The notes under the pieces were generated by a model. It searched no databases, was not told where the DNA came from, and saw only the letters and a program-made list of their open reading frames with translations. This document shows, piece after piece, positions 35,146 through 43,578 of a stretch of DNA of 46,658 nucleotides. This DNA comes from Mesorhizobium sp. (GTDB taxonomy: Bacteria; Pseudomonadota; Alphaproteobacteria; Rhizobiales; Rhizobiaceae): assembly GCF_024509055.1 (NCBI RefSeq), contig NZ_JANINM010000178.1, positions 1-46,658 of the forward strand. The letters are read 5' to 3'. Both the position numbers and the translations under genes were made by a program. How positions within the stretch are numbered: position 1 is the first letter of the stretch; every line of letters begins with the position of its first letter.

Positions 35146-36309
35146 GTGTCTTTGTCCAGTTCCATCATTCGCAGGCTGCCAGTCGCCGGCCTCCCAGTTG
35201 CCGGTCTCATCGTCGCGGCGCTAGGACTTGCCGGTTGCAGCCAGGAGAAAGCAGCACCCGTCGCGGAAGTGATCCGGCCCGTGAAGGTCGTCGAGATCGG
35301 CGAGGCCCAGACCACGCGCCAGCTCGACTATTCCGGTTCGGTGCGTGCCCGCACCGACATGAATCTCGGCTTCCGCATAGCCGGCAAGGTCACCGAGCGT
35401 CTGGTCGACATCGGCCAGCATGTGAACACCGGCGACGTGCTCGCCCGCGTCGACCCGTCCGACTACGAATTGTCGGTGAAGAGCGCCCAGGCAAGTCTCG
35501 ACGCAGCCGAGCGGCAGGTCGAGACGGTCGACCTCGCCAAGAAGCGCGCCGAGCAGCTCTACGCCAAGAACTTCGCGCCGAAGTCGCAACTCGATCAGGC
35601 CGTGCTGACCTACGATCAGGCGATCGCCACTCGCGATGCCGCTCGCTCGACGCTGGCACAGGCGCAGAACCAGGTTCAGTATGCCGATCTCAAGGCCAGC
35701 AAGGATGGCATCGTCACCGCAATCTCCGCCGATGTCGGCCAGGTGGTTGCCGCCGGCACGCCGGTGATGACGGTTGCCGTCGATGGCGAGAAGGAAGTGC
35801 TGATCGCGGTGCCCGAAATGGACATCGCCGGCTTTCGCCCGGGCAAGGAAGTGAAGGCGAGTTTCTGGTCGGATGAGGGGCTGACCCTCGATGGCAAGGT
35901 CCGCGAGGTTGCCGGCAGCGCGGACGCGCAGTCACGCACCTTTGCGGTCCGGGTGTCGCTGCCCAACGACCCGCGCGTGCTGCTCGGCATGACCGCCAAT
36001 GTCCAGGCGACTGTCGGCAGCAAGGCGCAGATGGTGTCGATCCCGCTGACTGCGATGGCCGAGAAGGATGGTAAGCAAATCGTCTGGACGGTCGACCGCG
36101 CCTCCGACACCGTCCATCCGCGCCCGATCAAGGTTGCCAATTTCACCGCCGACGGTGTCGCCGTCGCCGATGGCCTGAAACAGGGTGACGTCGTGGTCGC
36201 CGCCGGCACGCAGTTCATGACCGAGAACCTCAAGGTCAAGCTTTCCGGCGACGCCCAGCAATCCGCCTCGGCGGATGACGACGTCGCCACCACCAGCAGC
36301 CTGCGCTGA
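35146..36309 (+). CDS. RND efflux periplasmic adaptor (membrane fusion lipoprotein)
   Basis: A 387-residue HlyD/AcrA-type adaptor. It starts with GTG 35146 behind GGGAG (35134-35138). The lipoprotein signal ends in LGLAGC, so Cys is lipidated and the protein is anchored in the inner membrane. It has biotinyl/lipoyl half-motifs LDYSGSVRARTDMNLGFRIA and ADLKASKDGIVTAISADVGQ. A coiled-coil hairpin (about residues 95-165, SAQASLDAAERQVETVDLAK) sits between them, followed by beta-barrel and membrane-proximal domains (VRVSLPNDPRVLLGMTANVQ). Its job is to bridge the inner-membrane pump encoded next to an outer-membrane TolC-like channel. No channel gene is in this operon, so a shared TolC homologue must serve. 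Confidence 0.93.
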   Translation: MSLSSSIIRRLPVAGLPVAGLIVAALGLAGCSQEKAAPVAEVIRPVKVVEIGEAQTTRQLDYSGSVRARTDMNLGFRIAGKVTERLVDIGQHVNTGDVLARVDPSDYELSVKSAQASLDAAERQVETVDLAKKRAEQLYAKNFAPKSQLDQAVLTYDQAIATRDAARSTLAQAQNQVQYADLKASKDGIVTAISADVGQVVAAGTPVMTVAVDGEKEVLIAVPEMDIAGFRPGKEVKASFWSDEGLTLDGKVREVAGSADAQSRTFAVRVSLPNDPRVLLGMTANVQATVGSKAQMVSIPLTAMAEKDGKQIVWTVDRASDTVHPRPIKVANFTADGVAVADGLKQGDVVVAAGTQFMTENLKVKLSGDAQQSASADDDVATTSSLR

Positions 36310-36357
36310 TGCATGCCGCCCAAAGGCGCGAAGCGGTTTTGGGTGAACGACATGCGT
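36310..36357. repeat. Short intergenic palindromic repeat, family B, copy 2
   Basis: The same order of blocks as 23001-23048 (GCATG.CGCCCAAA ... GCGGTTTTGGG ... ACGACATGC) starts immediately after the adaptor stop. It is transcribed between adaptor and pump genes and would form a hairpin in their mRNA. Confidence 0.75.
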
Positions 36358-36619
36358 CGAACTGAGACTTAAGCCAGGCGAAAGAACGCCTTTCCCGCTC
36401 TCGCTGCGTGCGCCGCGAGCCGGGGAGGGCATGGGTTCCGGGCGGCAGCCGCCCGATCGTGAGATGCCGGCATGTTGGCTCCCCCGCAGCAGTGCCGCGT
36501 CCCCCGTGATTGCGAGTCTCTCCCGCTTGAGGGGGCCTCGCCGCCCGGAAGCCCAACCGAGAAATTCATGAGCAGCATGGCAAGCGTGGCTTGCCGGCCA
36601 ATTGGACTGGACTTGCGCC
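36358..36619 (+). other. Rest of the 310-base gap between adaptor and pump genes
   Basis: No gene is visible here. GC-rich sequence contains a small hairpin GGCAAGC-3-GCTTGCC (36579-36595) shortly before the pump start. The unusual length of this intercistronic gap inside an efflux operon suggests a processing or stability region, or an insertion of repeat sequence. Confidence 0.4.
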
Positions 36620-39600
36620 ATGACCACCGACAGCAGCACCGAAAAGCGTCCCTTCAACCTCTCGCGCTGGGCGATCGGGCACCCGAGCATCGCGCGCTTC
36701 CTGTTCGGCCTGATCATCGTGGCCGGCGCGCTCGGGCTGATGCGCATGGGCCAGAAGGAAGATCCTGACTTCACCTTCCGCGTCATGGTCGTTCAGGCGA
36801 TCTGGCCGGGCGCCTCGCTCAAGGACATGGAAGACCAGGTCGTCAACAAGATCGAGCGCAAGCTGCAGGAAACGCCGCATCTCGATTTCGTGCGCTCCTA
36901 TACCCGCGCGGGCAGCGCCATCATCACTTTGCAGGTCAAGGGCGACACCAATGCGGCTGAGGTCGCGGACGCCTTCTACCAGGTCCGCAAGAAGGTCGGC
37001 GACATAGCCAGCGACCTGCCACAGGGCCTGCTCGGTCCCTATTTCAACGACGAGTTCGGCGACACCTTCATCACGCTGCATTCGATCAGCGGCGACGGCT
37101 TCACCTATCCGGAGCTGAAGAAGTTCGCCATCCAGGCGCGCGATATGCTTTTGACCACGCCCGGCGTCGAGAAGGCGGTCATCATCGGCGACCAGCCTGA
37201 GACAATCTACATCGACGTGTCGTCCAAGGCGCTTGCCGAGCGTGGCCTGACCATCCTCGACCTGCAGAACGCCATCAAGGGCCAGAACGCGGTCGATCCG
37301 GCGGGCTCGGTCGATACCGGCCTCCGTTCGGTCCGCATCTCGGTCGAGGGCGACGTCACCAGGGCCGCCGATATCCGCGAACTGCGCCTGCGCTCGGGCA
37401 GTCAGGTGACGCGCCTCGGCGACATCGCCACGGTCACTTCCGGTCTCCAGGACCCCTACGACAACAAATACCTTTTCAACGGCCATAAGAGCGTCCAGCT
37501 CGGCGTCGTCATGGCCAAGGGCTTCAACGTCACCGATGTCGGCAAGGGTGTCGAGGAGACCTACAAGCGCTTCGAGGCAGGGTTGCCCTACGGCGTTTCG
37601 GTCGACCAGATCTCCGACCAGCCGGAAGTGGTGCGCGACGCCGTCAGCGAGTTCATGCACGCGCTCGGCGAAGCGCTGCTCATCGTGCTCATCGTCTCCT
37701 TCCTGTCGATCGGCTGGCGCTCGGGCCTGGTGATCGCCATCGCCATTCCGCTCGTGCTCGCCGCCACCTTCGCCATCATGTACGAGATCGGCATCGACCT
37801 GCAGCGCATCTCGCTCGGCGCGTTGATCATCGCACTCGGCCTGCTCGTCGACGACGCCATGATCGTCGTCGAGATGATGGAGCGGAAGCTCGAGGAGGGG
37901 CTGGTCAAGATCGAGGCGGCAAGCTTCGCCTATACCTCGACCGCCTTCCCGATGCTGACCGGCACCCTGATCACCACGGCCGGGTTCATTCCGGTCGGCT
38001 TCGCCGCCTCCACGGCGGGCGAATATGTGCGCACGCTGTTCTACGTCGTCGGCATCGCGCTGGTCGTATCGTGGTTCGTCGCGGTCTATTTCACGCCGTG
38101 GCTGGGCTACATGATCCTGAAGCAGCGCAAGCACGCCGGCACCCACCACGATGTCTTCGACACCGGCTTCTACCGCCGCCTGCGGGCGACCGTGACCTGG
38201 GCCGTGCGTCATCGCATCATCGTGCTGGTGATGACGCTGGTCACCTTCGGCACCAGCCTGTGGGCCTTCCAGTTCATCCCGCAGAACTTCTTCCCGCAGT
38301 CCTCGCGCCCTGAAATCCTGGTCGATCTCTGGCTGCCGGAAGGCACCTCGATCAAGGAGGTCGAGAAGCAGGCCCAGGCGCTCGAAGCCAGGATGGCGGA
38401 CGATCAGGACAAGCGCTTCATCGCCACCTACATCGGCGAAGGCGCGCCGCGCTTCTTCCTGCCGCTCGACCAGCAGCTCAGGAACCCGAACTTCGCCCAG
38501 CTTCTGGTGATGGCCAAGGACGAACCGGCGCGCGAGCGGCTGATCGTCAAGCTGCGCAAGATCCTGGCCGAGGATTTCCCCTCGATCCGCGGCAAGGTCG
38601 ACCGCCTGTTCCTCGGTCCGCCCACCGGCTGGCCGGTGCAGATGCGCGTCATGGGGCCGGACCGCAAGGAGGTGCGCCGTATCGCCGACGAGGTGAAGGC
38701 GAGGTTCCAGGCGAATCCGCTGCTTGGCGCGGTGCATGACGACTGGCTGGAGCCGGTGCCGGCAATGAAGCTGGTGATCGACCAGGATCGCGCCCGCGCG
38801 CTCGGCGTCACCTCGCAGCGCATCCGCCAGATGCTGCAGGCGACGATGTCTGGCGCGCCGCTCGACAATTTCCGCGACGGCGAGGAGACGGTCTCCATCG
38901 TCGCCCGCGAGCCGGAAGCGACGCGTCACCTGTTGTCCTCGGTGGACTCCGTCTACATCCCGACCGACTTCGGCGGCTCGGTGCCGCTGTCGCAGGTCGC
39001 CAAGGTCGTGCCGGTGATGGAGCAGGGCATCGAATGGCGGCGCAACCGCCTGCCGACCATCAGCGTGCGCGCGACCTTGCCGGACGGCGTGCAGTCGAAC
39101 GACGTCGTCACCAAGATGTATAACGACATGAAGGATCTGCGGGCCGGCCTGGCGCCGGGCTACCAGATCCAGATCCAGGGCGGCGCGGAGGACTCGGCCG
39201 AAAGCCAGGCCTCGATCGCGGCCAAGGCGCCGATCATGCTGGCGATCATCGTGGTGCTCCTGATGGTCCAGTTGCAGCATTTCGGCAAATCGATGCTGGT
39301 GCTGGCCACCGGTCCGCTGGGCATCATCGGCGCCGCCGCGGCACTGCTGGTCAGCGGCGCGCCATTCGGCTTCGTCGCCATCCTGGGCGTCATCGCTCTG
39401 CTCGGCATCATCATGCGCAACTCGATCATCCTGGTCGACCAGATAGACCAGGATATCGCGGCGGGCATGGAGCGATCGGAGGCAATCGTGGGCGCTGCCG
39501 TGCGACGCTTCCGACCGATCATGCTGACGGCGCTGACAGCCGTGCTGGCGCTGATCCCGATCTCGCGCGCCGTCTTCTGGGGGCCGCTGGCCTACGCCAT

Positions 39601-39769
39601 GATGGGCGGCATCCTCGTCGCCACCGTGCTTACCATCCTGGTGCTGCCGGCTGGCTACGCCCTGTTCTTCGGCCGAGAGCCCAAGAAGGCAAAGACCGAC
39701 GAGCAGGCAGTGGAGCCGGAGACGATCGAAGGCATCGAGCGGCCGCAGCTGGCGCTGGCCGCCGAGTAA
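36620..39769 (+). CDS. RND efflux transporter, inner-membrane pump
   Basis: A 1049-residue AcrB/HAE-type proton antiporter with twelve membrane helices and two large periplasmic loops. The proton-relay Asp pair lies in GLLVDDAMIVVEMMER on TM4. The first loop begins FRVMVVQAIWPGASLKDMED, the HAE family pattern. The C-terminal half has AILGVIALLGIIMRNSIILV and RRFRPIMLTALTAVLALIP. Its closest branch is the AcrB-like pumps with short N-terminal tails (KRPFNLSRWAIGHPSIARF) that export lipophilic compounds. ATG 36620 gives an N terminus close to that of relatives; a TTG 18 bases upstream is possible. Complete length, no frameshift. Substrate unknown. It works with the lipoprotein adaptor encoded upstream. 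Confidence 0.94.
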   Translation: MTTDSSTEKRPFNLSRWAIGHPSIARFLFGLIIVAGALGLMRMGQKEDPDFTFRVMVVQAIWPGASLKDMEDQVVNKIERKLQETPHLDFVRSYTRAGSAIITLQVKGDTNAAEVADAFYQVRKKVGDIASDLPQGLLGPYFNDEFGDTFITLHSISGDGFTYPELKKFAIQARDMLLTTPGVEKAVIIGDQPETIYIDVSSKALAERGLTILDLQNAIKGQNAVDPAGSVDTGLRSVRISVEGDVTRAADIRELRLRSGSQVTRLGDIATVTSGLQDPYDNKYLFNGHKSVQLGVVMAKGFNVTDVGKGVEETYKRFEAGLPYGVSVDQISDQPEVVRDAVSEFMHALGEALLIVLIVSFLSIGWRSGLVIAIAIPLVLAATFAIMYEIGIDLQRISLGALIIALGLLVDDAMIVVEMMERKLEEGLVKIEAASFAYTSTAFPMLTGTLITTAGFIPVGFAASTAGEYVRTLFYVVGIALVVSWFVAVYFTPWLGYMILKQRKHAGTHHDVFDTGFYRRLRATVTWAVRHRIIVLVMTLVTFGTSLWAFQFIPQNFFPQSSRPEILVDLWLPEGTSIKEVEKQAQALEARMADDQDKRFIATYIGEGAPRFFLPLDQQLRNPNFAQLLVMAKDEPARERLIVKLRKILAEDFPSIRGKVDRLFLGPPTGWPVQMRVMGPDRKEVRRIADEVKARFQANPLLGAVHDDWLEPVPAMKLVIDQDRARALGVTSQRIRQMLQATMSGAPLDNFRDGEETVSIVAREPEATRHLLSSVDSVYIPTDFGGSVPLSQVAKVVPVMEQGIEWRRNRLPTISVRATLPDGVQSNDVVTKMYNDMKDLRAGLAPGYQIQIQGGAEDSAESQASIAAKAPIMLAIIVVLLMVQLQHFGKSMLVLATGPLGIIGAAAALLVSGAPFGFVAILGVIALLGIIMRNSIILVDQIDQDIAAGMERSEAIVGAAVRRFRPIMLTALTAVLALIPISRAVFWGPLAYAMMGGILVATVLTILVLPAGYALFFGREPKKAKTDEQAVEPETIEGIERPQLALAAE

Positions 39770-39830
39770 GGTGGCAACCTTGGATCGCCCGCTATCGACG
39801 CAAGTCGGTGGCGGGTGATCTGTATTGTTA

Positions 39831-39876
39831 GAGCAATTCCAGGAAAAGTGTGTAACGGTTTTCCGTCCGGAATTGC
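39831..39876. repeat. Intergenic palindromic element, family C
   Basis: Two-step hairpin: GCAATTCC (39833-39840) pairs with GGAATTGC (39869-39876) and GGAAAA (39842-39847) with TTTTCC (39859-39864) around an AACGG centre. It lies in the 217-base gap between the convergent pump and DUF427 genes and may double as a transcript end. Such elements are widely scattered in rhizobial genomes (established). Confidence 0.85.
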
Positions 39877-39986
39877 GTAGAAACAAAGATTTAGGTGCGC
39901 GGGCTCGTCGGCCAAGGTTTTCCAAATGCGCGATGGCCATGGAGCGATCGGCGCGATGCCTTGTCGCCGCAGGTCAAGTGGCAAGC

Positions 39987-40877
39987 TCAGAAATAGCCGT
40001 CCGAGGCCGCGGTCGCCTCTTTCGGGATATCGACGCCGTCGACCAGGATCTTGTCGACCAGCTCATGGTGGAAGCACACCAGCCCCTTGATGCGCTCGGC
40101 CTCGTGCACCGGCTCGGGGTAGTACCAGACAAGGTTCTCGTGCCGCTTCTTCGGCGTCGTCACATGGTAGTAGTTGGAGATGCCCTTGTAGGGGCAGCGC
40201 GAGATGTAGCGGCTGGGCGAAAACATATCGAGCCGCGTGTCCGAGATCGGCAGGTAGTGCCGCACGGGGTGGCCGGTCTCGAACAGGAACACGCCGCGCC
40301 GGGAATCGGCCACCTGCTCGCCGTCGAGGATCACCTGCACGCGCCGTGACGAGGGCAGGCAGTCGACGCGCCGGAACGGATCGCGGGCATGGACGAAGAT
40401 CTCTTCGTCCTCCTCATACCAATGCGTCATCTTCGGCCAGTAGAAGGAAATGTAGTCCTGGATCGGCGGGCAGCCTTTGACCGGGTCGAGATAGCGCCAG
40501 GCGCCATCCTCGACCAGCGTTATGCCGGTGTTCAGCGAGTAATGTGTCGCGACGCCCTTGAACGGATCCTCCGTGGTCGTCCTGCTCGGTAGCAGGAATT
40601 CCTCGCGCACGTCGCTCATCGGGAAGTAATAGACCGGCAGGTGGTCGCTCTCGTAGAAGACCAGCGCCCGGGTCGTGTCGGCCACAATCATCGGGCCGAC
40701 CTGCACCCTGATCCGCTTCGGCGAGGGCATGGTGAAGGCGATGTAGCCCGGCTCGAACTCGTACTGGACGATGTTGTCGAGCAGCGGGAAATGCGGCCCG
40801 CGGCCGCGCAGGTGGGGCTTGCGAATAGTCGTCGTCCTTTTCTGGTCGTCTGCGGCTGGGTTCTTTCGCGCAACCAT
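39987..40877 (-). CDS. DUF427 domain protein, tandem-domain form
   Basis: A 296-residue soluble protein with two copies of the DUF427 beta fold. Copy 1 (~45-155) runs IRVQVGPMIVADTTRALVFY to YFPMSDVREEFLLPS, then DPFKGVATHYSL. Copy 2 (~180-285) runs RRVQVILDGEQVADSRRGVF to YLPISDTRLDMFSPS, then CPYKGISNYYHV and WYYPEP. The matched V-x-V..G..VADS.R...FE..H...YY.P..D yields the usual DUF427 signature in both. Function is unknown; fungal and bacterial members are small beta-proteins without a known reaction. ATG 40877 starts 2 bases past the binding-protein stop (TTG 40883 is an alternative), so it is coupled to the peptide-importer gene. Confidence 0.85.
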   Translation of the reverse strand: MVARKNPAADDQKRTTTIRKPHLRGRGPHFPLLDNIVQYEFEPGYIAFTMPSPKRIRVQVGPMIVADTTRALVFYESDHLPVYYFPMSDVREEFLLPSRTTTEDPFKGVATHYSLNTGITLVEDGAWRYLDPVKGCPPIQDYISFYWPKMTHWYEEDEEIFVHARDPFRRVDCLPSSRRVQVILDGEQVADSRRGVFLFETGHPVRHYLPISDTRLDMFSPSRYISRCPYKGISNYYHVTTPKKRHENLVWYYPEPVHEAERIKGLVCFHHELVDKILVDGVDIPKEATAASDGYF

Positions 40878-40879
40878 TG

Positions 40880-42538
40880 TCAAGACGCCACCGATACACG
40901 ATCGAGCAGCAGTCCGGCGGCGATTGGCGGCAGGCCGCTGACATTCTTGCGCACCGGCACCAAAAGGTCCGGGAAATAGCTGAAGATAACCGGCGTCTCG
41001 TCGAGCAGCAGCTTCTGGATGTCGGAAGCCGCCTTGCGCTGGGCGTCGAAGTCGAGCGCCTTGAGGTAGCTGGTGATCAGCCCGTCATAGGTGGGGTTCT
41101 TGAAATGCGCCGCGTTCCACGGGCCGTCGCTGACCAGCGGACTTTTCAGGAACACGTTCGGCACGCTGCGATGCGCGTAGTCGGTGATGCCGAGCGGACT
41201 GTCCAGCCAGTCGGACTGGCCGAACACCGCCTTGCCGTAATATTTGTCCTGGTCCTCGATGTTGAGCGAGATGCGCGCGCCGATTTCCTTGGCGAAGTTC
41301 TGGAAGAGCTGCGCATAGCCTGGAATGTCGGAATAGCGAAGCGTCGTCAGCGTGATGTCGAAGCCGCCCGCCAGCCCGGCCGCCTCCATCAGCTGCCTGG
41401 CCTTGGCGATGTCCTGCGTGCGCTGCGGCACCGATTTGTCGGTCACTGGGAAGGCCGGCGCGAAGGGGCTGTCGTTGCCGGTTGCCGCCATGCCCCGGCA
41501 GAGGCCGTCGACCAGCTTCGAGCGGTCGATGCACAGCGCCAGCGCCTGGCGAACGCGCTTGTCGGTGAAGGGAGCCATGTCGCAGCGCATGTGGAGCTGG
41601 CGATGCGCGGTCGAGGCGACGCGCAGCACGGTGATGTCGGGATTGCCGAGCACCACCTGGCTGACATCAAGCGGGATCGCGTCAAGAACGTCGACTTCGC
41701 CTGCCTGCAGCGCCAGGATGCGCGGCTGCACGTCGGCGTAGAACTTGAATTCGAGCCGGTCGGGCAGGGCCTTCTCACCCCAGTAGTCGGGATTGCGCAC
41801 AAAAGTTGCGCCGACCTTGGGCGTGTAGCTTTCGAGCCGAAATGGGCCGGTGCCCTCGAAGGTCTTCTCGTAGTCGCCCTTGTAGCTCGCCGGCAGGATG
41901 ACGGCGTTGTAATTGTCGATCGACACAGAGTAGGGGAAGCTGCCATTCGGCGCGTCGAGGTGGAACTCGACGGTGTGGTCGTCGACCTTGCGCGTACCAC
42001 CCTTCGACAGTAGGCCCTTGAATACCGAAAGCGCGTTGGATGTGCCGGTGGGATCGGCGAGCCGGTCGAAGGTGGCCACCACGTCGTCGGCCTTGAAGTC
42101 CTCGCCATTGTGGAACTTCACGCCCTTGCGCAGCTTGAAAGTCCAGACGCTCCCATCGGCGTTCGGCGACCAGCTCTCCGCCAGCACCGGCTTCAGCGTC
42201 AGGTCCGGCTGCGTCACGCACAGGAACTCGGCGGTCTGGAAGACGAGCTGGTAGCTGCCGCTGTCATAGAAGGTCACCGGATCGATGGCGCCGCCCGGCG
42301 TGGCGACGCCGGCGCGAACGGTGCCGCCGGCTTTGCCCTCGGCCCGTGCCTGCGGTCCGCCGAGACCGACCGCTGAAGCGATGCCGCCGAGGAAGGGCAG
42401 CGACATGCCGAGCACGCTGCCGTGGCGCAGGAATTCGCGCCTGTCGATCTTGCCGGCCAGCAATTCGTCGATAGCGGAATTTTCGATTGCGCTGAGTGTC
42501 TTGCGAGCGGCGTCGATCGTCCTGAAATGCTTCGGCAT
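40880..42538 (-). CDS. Peptide/nickel-type ABC transporter, binding protein with Tat-like signal
   Basis: A 552-residue SBP_bac_5 (DppA/OppA-like) protein. The N terminus carries KIDRREFLRHGSVLGMSLPF, a twin-arginine motif (RREFLR) before a hydrophobic stretch ending near PQARAEG, so export in folded form by Tat is likely. An unusual ~35-residue cytoplasmic extension precedes the RR. The mature part has VLAESWSPNADGSVWTFKLR, GVKFHNGEDFKADDVVATFD, GTGPFRLESY, RNPDYWGE and RQALALCIDRSKLVDGLCRG, all diagnostic. ATG 42538 has AGGAA upstream. It is divergent from the LysR gene across a palindrome, and separated by LysR from the permease/ATPase genes of the same system. Ligand: peptide-like compound, unspecified. 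Confidence 0.92.
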   Translation of the reverse strand: MPKHFRTIDAARKTLSAIENSAIDELLAGKIDRREFLRHGSVLGMSLPFLGGIASAVGLGGPQARAEGKAGGTVRAGVATPGGAIDPVTFYDSGSYQLVFQTAEFLCVTQPDLTLKPVLAESWSPNADGSVWTFKLRKGVKFHNGEDFKADDVVATFDRLADPTGTSNALSVFKGLLSKGGTRKVDDHTVEFHLDAPNGSFPYSVSIDNYNAVILPASYKGDYEKTFEGTGPFRLESYTPKVGATFVRNPDYWGEKALPDRLEFKFYADVQPRILALQAGEVDVLDAIPLDVSQVVLGNPDITVLRVASTAHRQLHMRCDMAPFTDKRVRQALALCIDRSKLVDGLCRGMAATGNDSPFAPAFPVTDKSVPQRTQDIAKARQLMEAAGLAGGFDITLTTLRYSDIPGYAQLFQNFAKEIGARISLNIEDQDKYYGKAVFGQSDWLDSPLGITDYAHRSVPNVFLKSPLVSDGPWNAAHFKNPTYDGLITSYLKALDFDAQRKAASDIQKLLLDETPVIFSYFPDLLVPVRKNVSGLPPIAAGLLLDRVSVAS

Positions 42539-42621
42539 GGCTGCATTCCTCGCTTCTCGTTGGGCTCCGCCATCTAGTTCATCGTTGACGACCGCCGAAA
42601 AGCGATATTTTTTGATGAGGG

Positions 42622-42642
42622 CCATCGAAATTTCCGATGGCG
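42622..42642. promoter_or_regulatory. LysR-type box between LysR and binding-protein genes
   Basis: Perfect arms GCCATCG (42622-42628) and CGATGGC (42636-42642) contain the T-N11-A core (T42626, A42638) and ATC-N9-GAT. It lies 22 bases before the LysR start and 84 bases before the divergent binding-protein start. This is the standard position for an autoregulated LysR operator. Confidence 0.75.
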
Positions 42643-42663
42643 ATTTACTTGGGGACTGAAGGC

Positions 42664-43572
42664 ATGGACACCGAGAACCTGCGCAGTTTCCTGGAGGTGG
42701 CCGAGCATGGCAGCTTCACGGTCGCGGCAAGCCGGTTGAACCTTGCCCAGTCGACCGTCAGCGCGCGCATTCGCGGCCTCGAGGAGCAACTGGGCCGCAA
42801 GCTCTTCCTGCGCGACAGCGATGGCGTGACGCTAACGCCCGCGGGGCGGCAATTCCTGCCGCACGCTTCCACGATCACCCGCACCTGGGAGCAATCGCGC
42901 CAGGACATCGCCGTTCCTGACGGCTACGACGCCCTGCTGAGGCTGACCGCCCCCGCTTACCTTTGGGACCGCATCACCTCTCCGTGGATATCCTGGATGC
43001 GCGAGAGGCGGCCCAATGTGGCGCTGAGGCTGGAGGGCAGTTTTCCCGACCTGGCCGTCGACCAGCTGGCCGAAGGACTGCTGGACATTTGCATCCTCTA
43101 TCTGCCGAGGCCGCATCCAGGCATCGTCTATGAGACGCTCGCCGTCGACCAGGTGGTCCTTGTCCAGCACACCGCGCAGGTCGGTCCTTGGACTGGCAAC
43201 TACATCCTGATGGATTGGGGGCTGGAGTTCCGCATCGAGCATGACCGCGCCTTTGCCGGTATGGTGAAGCCGGCGATCTCGGCTGGCCTGGTGTTCATCG
43301 GCCTGCAGCACGTGCTGTCGCAGAAGGCGGCTGCCTACCTGCCGCTGAGCGCGGTAAGCGCGTATATCGAGCGTGGCGAGCTGAGGCGTGTCGAGGACAC
43401 GCCCGTTTTCCAGCGGCCGATCTATCTTGCCTATCCCGCGAACCAGGCCTCGTCGGATGCGCTCGCCGTCGCCCTGACCGGCCTACGCACGCTCGCCCGG
43501 GACCTGTCCGGCGCCGAAGGGTTCGCCGAGGGCGACCGCGCCCTCAGCATGGCAGGCGCGGTCGCGTTCTAA
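42664..43572 (+). CDS. LysR family transcriptional regulator
   Basis: A 302-residue LysR protein. The N-terminal winged helix (NLRSFLEVAEHGSFTVAASR, LNLAQSTVSARIRGLEEQLG, KLFLRDSDGVTLTPAGRQFL) is followed by a two-lobe effector domain. ATG 42664 follows a GGGGA. The protein lies between the binding-protein gene (divergent) and the ATPase gene (convergent, 6 bases between stops), so it splits a peptide-importer locus. The palindromic LysR box immediately upstream implies control of both itself and the binding-protein/DUF427 unit. The effector is probably the imported compound or a product of it (inference). Confidence 0.92.
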   Translation: MDTENLRSFLEVAEHGSFTVAASRLNLAQSTVSARIRGLEEQLGRKLFLRDSDGVTLTPAGRQFLPHASTITRTWEQSRQDIAVPDGYDALLRLTAPAYLWDRITSPWISWMRERRPNVALRLEGSFPDLAVDQLAEGLLDICILYLPRPHPGIVYETLAVDQVVLVQHTAQVGPWTGNYILMDWGLEFRIEHDRAFAGMVKPAISAGLVFIGLQHVLSQKAAAYLPLSAVSAYIERGELRRVEDTPVFQRPIYLAYPANQASSDALAVALTGLRTLARDLSGAEGFAEGDRALSMAGAVAF

Positions 43573-43578
43573 CTTCGA

